A model generated the notes under the pieces. It did not search any database. It was not told the DNA's origin and saw only the letters and a program-made list of their open reading frames with translations. A program made the translations under genes and the position numbers. A stretch of DNA of 64,000 bases from Cryptomeria japonica (taxonomy: Eukaryota; Streptophyta; Pinopsida; Cupressales; Cupressaceae): the NCBI RefSeq assembly GCF_030272615.1, contig NC_081413.1:718599867-718663866 (forward strand). Reading direction: 5' to 3'. This document shows positions 60,030 to 64,000 of this stretch, one piece after another (positions within the stretch are counted from its first letter, which is position 1; every line of letters begins with the position of its first letter).

Positions 60030-62106
60030 TTAATTGACTTCATGTAGGGGTACAACCCCTAGCTTACCTCTAAGATATTCAAATGTAGCCTTAGGTAGAG
60101 GTTTAGTAAAAATATATGCTAGCTTTTCTTTAGTGGAAACATGCTCCAGTGATACATCTTTGCTTTGAAAATTCTCTCTCAGTAAATGATACTTCATCTC
60201 TATATGCTTTGTTCTAGCATGTAACACCGGGTTCTTAGAAATATTTATAACACGTGTTATCATCAAAAATTATTACCGGTTATGATATCTTTAGCTTTAA
60301 ACCTTCCAATATGTGTTTCATCCAAATTGCTTGGGTATGATTCATGTAAGATGCAACATATTCAGCTTCTACTATTGATTGAGAGATACAACTTTGTTTC
60401 TTCCTGCTCCATGACACTAATTTACCTCCAAGAAAAAAATTTCCTCCAATTGTACTTTTTCTGTCATTAATATTGTCTGCCCAATCTACATCAGTATAGA
60501 ATTTTAAGTCAAAGTCTCCTGCATATGCATGCCATAATCCATAATCTATTATGCCTTTCAAGTATCTAAAAATTCTTTTGGTTGCAATCATGTGTGTCTG
60601 TTGTGGATTTTTCTAAAATCTGGCAACCAATCCTACTGCATGAAGAATGTCTAGTCTGTTGTGGACAACATAATGTACCTTACCTATCATTGATCTATAT
60701 ACCTTTTCATCAACTAGTGTAGAATCATCTTCCTTTGACAACTTACAGCCTATAACCATTGGTGTTCCAACTAGTCTGAAATCTCCCATTCCAAAAGTTT
60801 TCAATACTTCCTTAACATACTTGGACTGTGTGATAAAAATTCCTTCCTTCATTTGTTGGATTTGCAAACCTATGAATTTTTTTTATCTCACCTACCAATG
60901 ACATCTCAAATTCATTCTTCATTTCATTAGAAAATTCATGACACATATCATCATTACCTCCAAAAATGATATCATCAACAAATACCTCACTTACCAGTAT
61001 TTTATCTCCTTCGGTCTTGAGATATATGTTACTATCTTCACTGGTTCTATGAAAAACTATCTTTACTAATTGAGAGTTCAATCTTTCATACCATGCTCTT
61101 GGTGCTTGTTTCAATCCATATAATGCCTTGTGTAGCTTGCACACCATATCCTTTTCTTCAGTTAATGCATAACCATCTAGTTGTTCTATGTAGACTTCTT
61201 CTTCCAATATTCCATTTTAAAATGTTGATTTAACATCCATCTGATATACCTTCAATCCTCTGTATGCTACAAATGCAAGTCCTTACTCCTTCCAATCTTG
61301 CTACTAGTGCAAATGTCTCACCATAATCTTCACCTTCCTCTTGTGCATATCCTTTGCATACCAATCTGGCTTTATTCTTGGCCATTGCTCCATCTTCATT
61401 CAATTTTTTTCTGAATACCCACTTTGTGCCTACTATATTCTTGTTCTCTAGTCTGGGTACTAGTGACCATGTATTATTCTTCTCTATATGGTCAAGTTCT
61501 TCTTCCATTTCCTTGATCCAGTGTTCATATCCAAAGGATTCTTTTGTTGTTCTAGGCTCAATTGTGGAGATCATACAAGAGTTTTCTCTTAGCCCTCTTC
61601 TAGTTAACACACCTGCATTCTTGTCTCCAATAATTTGATTGGGGTTGTGATTGAGTCTGACATACCTTGAAATAACATGATCTTGGTTTTTAGGTTCTTC
61701 TACTTCTTCACTTTCTTCATCTTTTGTTGGACCTTCCTATTCTGGTTGAACTGGGGCTTCTATGTTCAGTTCTCCAACTTCTAGCTTTACTGGTTCCGGT
61801 TCCAAAAATAGTATGTTAGGTTGTTCTACTTCCTTCTCTTTGGTGGTTTCTCCATATTTTTTAGGAAACTCATCTACTCAGACATTGACACTTTCAATGA
61901 TCTTCTTAGTCCGATTGTTATAGCACTTGTAAGTTTTTCTCTTGGTGGAGTAACATAGTCCTAGGAGCTTCAACCATTGACCGATTATTCTTTTCTATAA
62001 TACCATTCTGTTGTGGTGTCCTTGGTGTAGATAGTTGCCTTTTGATCCCATTGTTTTCACAATATCTAGTGAATTCCTCTAAAGTAATATATGAGTTCTT
62101 AGACAC
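60030..62106 (-). pseudogene. COP5 pol fragment (integrase end, RT, RNase H)
   Basis: Minus strand: integrase core end (LEEFTRYCENNGIKRQL, TPRTPQQNGI) at 62106-61918, a degraded linker (61917-61611), RT from [58 protein letters not shown] and intact FVDDIIFGG near 60.97 kb, then VARF, and RNase H with YTDVDWADN, VEAEYVAS and FTKPLPKATFEYL, stop at 60030. Several frame changes and stops, for example near 61225, 60870 and 60600. It is closest in style to the COP1 family but clearly a different family. Confidence 0.9.
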
Positions 62107-62115
62107 TTAAGCTCC

Positions 62116-62228
62116 TTGGCGATTTGGCATTAAGTTGTCATTGATGTCAACCAGTTTGGCAAGGTCATTGGTAAGTAAGAAGTGATGAATGGTATGATAG
62201 AAATGCACATAAGAAGTGAGCATAAGAA
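62116..62228 (+). repeat. COP6-family LTR start fragment
   Basis: 113 bases matching the first 113 bases of the LTR at 62256, with about ten differences. It is followed directly by a PPT and the full LTR. Confidence 0.8.
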
Positions 62229-62255
62229 GTTGACATCAATGCCAAAGGGGGATAT
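62229..62255 (+). other. COP6-family polypurine tract and flank
   Basis: GACATCAATGCCAAAGGGGG then ATAT before the TG of the LTR. This is a PPT context and would normally precede a 3' LTR. Confidence 0.8.
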
Positions 62256-63808
62256 TGTTGGTGATTTGGCATTAAGTTGTCATTGATTTCAACCGGTTTG
62301 TCAAGGTCCCTGGTAAGTAAGAAGTGGTGAATGATATGATAGCAATACACATAAGAAGTGAGCATATAGAAGGAAGGCTATTGGTACACATGAATTGGGT
62401 CATCTACTGGTAAAGAAGGCTTACTGGTAAGGCATAAACCGAGATGAAGGTTGTTTGTGTGCTATGAAGGCACAACAACCGATAAACAAAACAAAGGGGA
62501 TGGTTGATGGTCATACCGGTAACATAAACTAAACTAGTAATCAACCTTGGTCGACAAAGTATGCCAAACCAACATAAGAATCCAAGCAAAGGTGGATGTC
62601 GACAAGCATGATAGCTAGATGCCAGGTGGAGGTATTGTACAAGTCAGTGGAGTGTGCATCAATGTAACAAATCTGCAAGCAGGTATGAGGAACCCGCAAG
62701 TCATGGAGGATGACAAAGGATTGCGACTCAAGGAAGGAAAGTTGGAAAAGCAACTACATTGATCTTGTAGGAAGATTTGATCTTTGTACATGTTTGGTGA
62801 AGGAAACAAAAAAGCCATTAATTGGAAATGACAAAGAAAATAAGAAAAGAATGATGCAAACCTCCAGATTTAGAAAACGCACATTAGAATGCGAAGTTCT
62901 GCTGGTAATTGATTGTTGTCATAAAGATCATATCCCTGAAAAATAAGATCAAATCAAATGGGATTCAGATTGAGTTGGAAAAAGGAAAACCTAACACGGT
63001 AGTGTTTGAATGCATTCTTGGTGGAAATCCATGATTATAAATACATGAGCTCGAAATAGAAAAGGTTGTTTCTTGTGAAGAACAAGAATAGTTAAGAGAG
63101 CTTGAGTATAGAGAAGAATCATCTCCCTTAGAATTTACTCTAAGTAAGTTGCAGAGTGAGTTGACAAGAAAACTAGTGAGAGGATATAACCGACAGTGAT
63201 AGAGTATCGATGTAACTATAGTAGGTCCAACAGTTGAGAAAACTAGTGAGGTGTGGTTGAGTAAGGCAGCATCCAAGGGTGTCACAGTGAGTTGTGAGAT
63301 CATGAAAGAGATAGAGAGAGAAGTGAGGCCAAGAATTAGAGAGAGTGATCTCACAACCGGTAGTGTGAGATCCAATGAAGAAGAAAAGACTATCAACTGA
63401 TAGTAACCTATTTGATCAAGAGTTGCAGAACACATTTGCAACAAGAATCTATAACTGTATCAAAACTATATTTCAATATACATCACCAAGTTGGAGCTTG
63501 GTACAGGGGTTGGTGCTCCTTGGGTGGTGCCCTAAATCTTTGTAATTCATTGTTTCCCTTGTGTGGCTGGATTGGAGCAGTAGACTCCAGCAACATTTCT
63601 CATCGAGGTTTTTTACACATTGAGTTTTCCTCGTACATCTAGTGTTGTGGGTTGCATTTGTGTAATTTTCCCTTGATTTCCTCATCTTCTTTACTGGTTT
63701 GATTGTTTAATGCTTAAGGTAACAACCGGTATCCTGAAGTTGCTTTAATAGTCAAAATATTAGGAACCACTGATTCACCCCCCTCTTAGTGGTACTCTGT
63801 TTGCAACA
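62256..63808 (+). repeat. COP6 LTR
   Basis: 1,553 bp, TGTTGGTGATTTGG...TTTGCAACA. The U5 hairpin lies at 63766-63793: ACCACTGA and TTAGTGGT around a C6 run. No gene inside; the open frames at 62.4-63.6 kb show no family signal. Confidence 0.85.
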
Positions 63809-63810
63809 AT

Positions 63811-63822
63811 TGGTATCAGATC
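63811..63822 (+). other. COP6 primer-binding site
   Basis: TGGTATCAGATC, tRNA-iMet type with a late mismatch, two bases after the LTR. Confidence 0.88.
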
Positions 63823-63874
63823 ATAGGTTCGTAGTTATCTCTAAACCTTGGGTAGATTTTGGACTTAGAACACA

Positions 63875-64000
63875 ATGGCAATAAATGAGTCTTCTTCCTC
63901 AAAATCCCCCATGTTTGATGGATCCAACTATGCCTTTTGGAGCAGAAGAATGGAGACCTATATTTCCTCCCTTGGTTTTGATGTGTGGATGTCTGTCAAG
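63875..64000 (+). CDS. COP6 gag, N-terminal 42 codons (partial)
   Basis: Open from the ATG at 63875 to the window end, 64 bases after the PBS. It begins MAINESSSSKSPMFDGSNYA, with a typical copia gag entry (FDGSNYAFWSRRMETYI) and a W at the usual place. This is the particle protein of COP6. It is too short for the sequence here to show whether the full polyprotein is intact. Confidence 0.85.
   Translation, partial: MAINESSSSKSPMFDGSNYAFWSRRMETYISSLGFDVWMSVK

Larger units (their letters stand above)
59695..62110 (-). mobile_element. COP5: truncated copia element (LTR tip, PPT, pol part)
   Basis: Begins with CCAACA, the last six bases expected of a copia 3' LTR, directly at the outer end of the GYP1 LTR. 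The PPT (CCAAAGAGGGAGAT on the minus strand, 59702-59715) follows, then RNase H, RT and the end of integrase, all minus strand. It stops at about 62106 inside the integrase core, where COP6-family LTR sequence begins. GYP1 may have inserted in its LTR. Confidence 0.85.
62256..64000 (+). mobile_element. COP6: 5' end of a plus-strand copia element, running off the window
   Basis: LTR 62256-63808, PBS at 63811, gag ATG at 63875. The LTR shares short border features with COP1 and NA1 (U5 hairpin, PPT inverted repeat) but not its body. The right part lies outside. Confidence 0.88.

Noticed and set aside
8972-63822. The repeated GGCTCTGATACCA or its complement as possible tRNA genes
   Set aside because: Only the 3' tRNA-complementary bases are present next to LTRs; these are primer-binding sites, and no cloverleaf can be drawn around them.

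Overview
The window looks like a heterochromatic, repeat-packed stretch of a large seed-plant nuclear genome. A gymnosperm is my guess, from the long decayed LTR elements, but nothing in the sequence proves it. I see no intact host gene and no RNA gene. The only host-derived coding sequence I recognise is an intronless, stop-ridden copy of an MLO-family membrane protein at the left end (about 1.28-2.36 kb, minus strand). Nearly everything else is LTR retrotransposon sequence, nested up to four levels deep. Boundaries are given by TG...CA ends, matching 5-bp target-site duplications (TSDs), primer-binding sites (PBS) and polypurine tracts (PPT).

Layout: (1) 1-3.36 kb, non-element DNA with the MLO pseudogene. 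(2) 3369-10048, COP1, a complete copia element on the minus strand (TSD TAGGA). (3) 10.19-14.82 kb plus 59.26-59.69 kb, GYP1, the gag, leader and 5' LTR of a Ty3/gypsy Tat-like element on the minus strand, split by the elements below. (4) 14817-51716, COP2, a copia element of the COP1 family (TSD TGTAC) inserted in the GYP1 LTR. COP2 is itself broken by GYP2 (17526-35734, plus strand, an 18.2-kb Tat-like element), by a solo LTR of a related gypsy family (36529-37986, TSD CTTAC), and by COP3 (41082-51565, TSD ATCAT) sitting in its 5' LTR. COP3 in turn holds COP4 (46310-51173, plus strand, Tork/TNT1-like, TSD AATAT). (5) 51725-59254, NA1, a pol-less LTR element on the minus strand (TSD ACATA) whose duplicated site overlaps that of COP2. 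It encodes a gag with four zinc knuckles and a long unrecognised second ORF. (6) 59.70-62.11 kb, COP5, a truncated copia pol on the minus strand. (7) 62.12-64.0 kb, COP6, the 5' LTR, PBS and start of gag of a plus-strand copia element running off the window.

How the genes work together: each autonomous family encodes gag, protease, integrase, reverse transcriptase and RNase H (copia order), or gag, protease, RT, RNase H, second RNase H and integrase (Tat order). Almost all frames carry stops of the CAG-to-TAG, CGA-to-TGA or TGG-to-TAG kind, as expected from long cytosine methylation. GYP2 also carries a complete-looking antisense gene behind pol: a TATA box, a short first exon, a splice donor, a 1-kb intron, a splice acceptor in the same phase, and a long exon encoding a plant-mobile-domain-like protein with acidic and coiled-coil tails.

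The most interesting signals are this antisense gene; an interspersed TTAGCGCAT motif shared by gypsy leaders and by the antisense intron; a covarying hairpin with a C-rich loop in U5 of three different copia-type LTR families; an inverted repeat that puts the PPT/LTR junction in a loop in the same families; the NA1 element; and a shared catalytic Asp-to-Glu change in the RTs of COP2 and COP3. All boundaries and alignments were made by eye.
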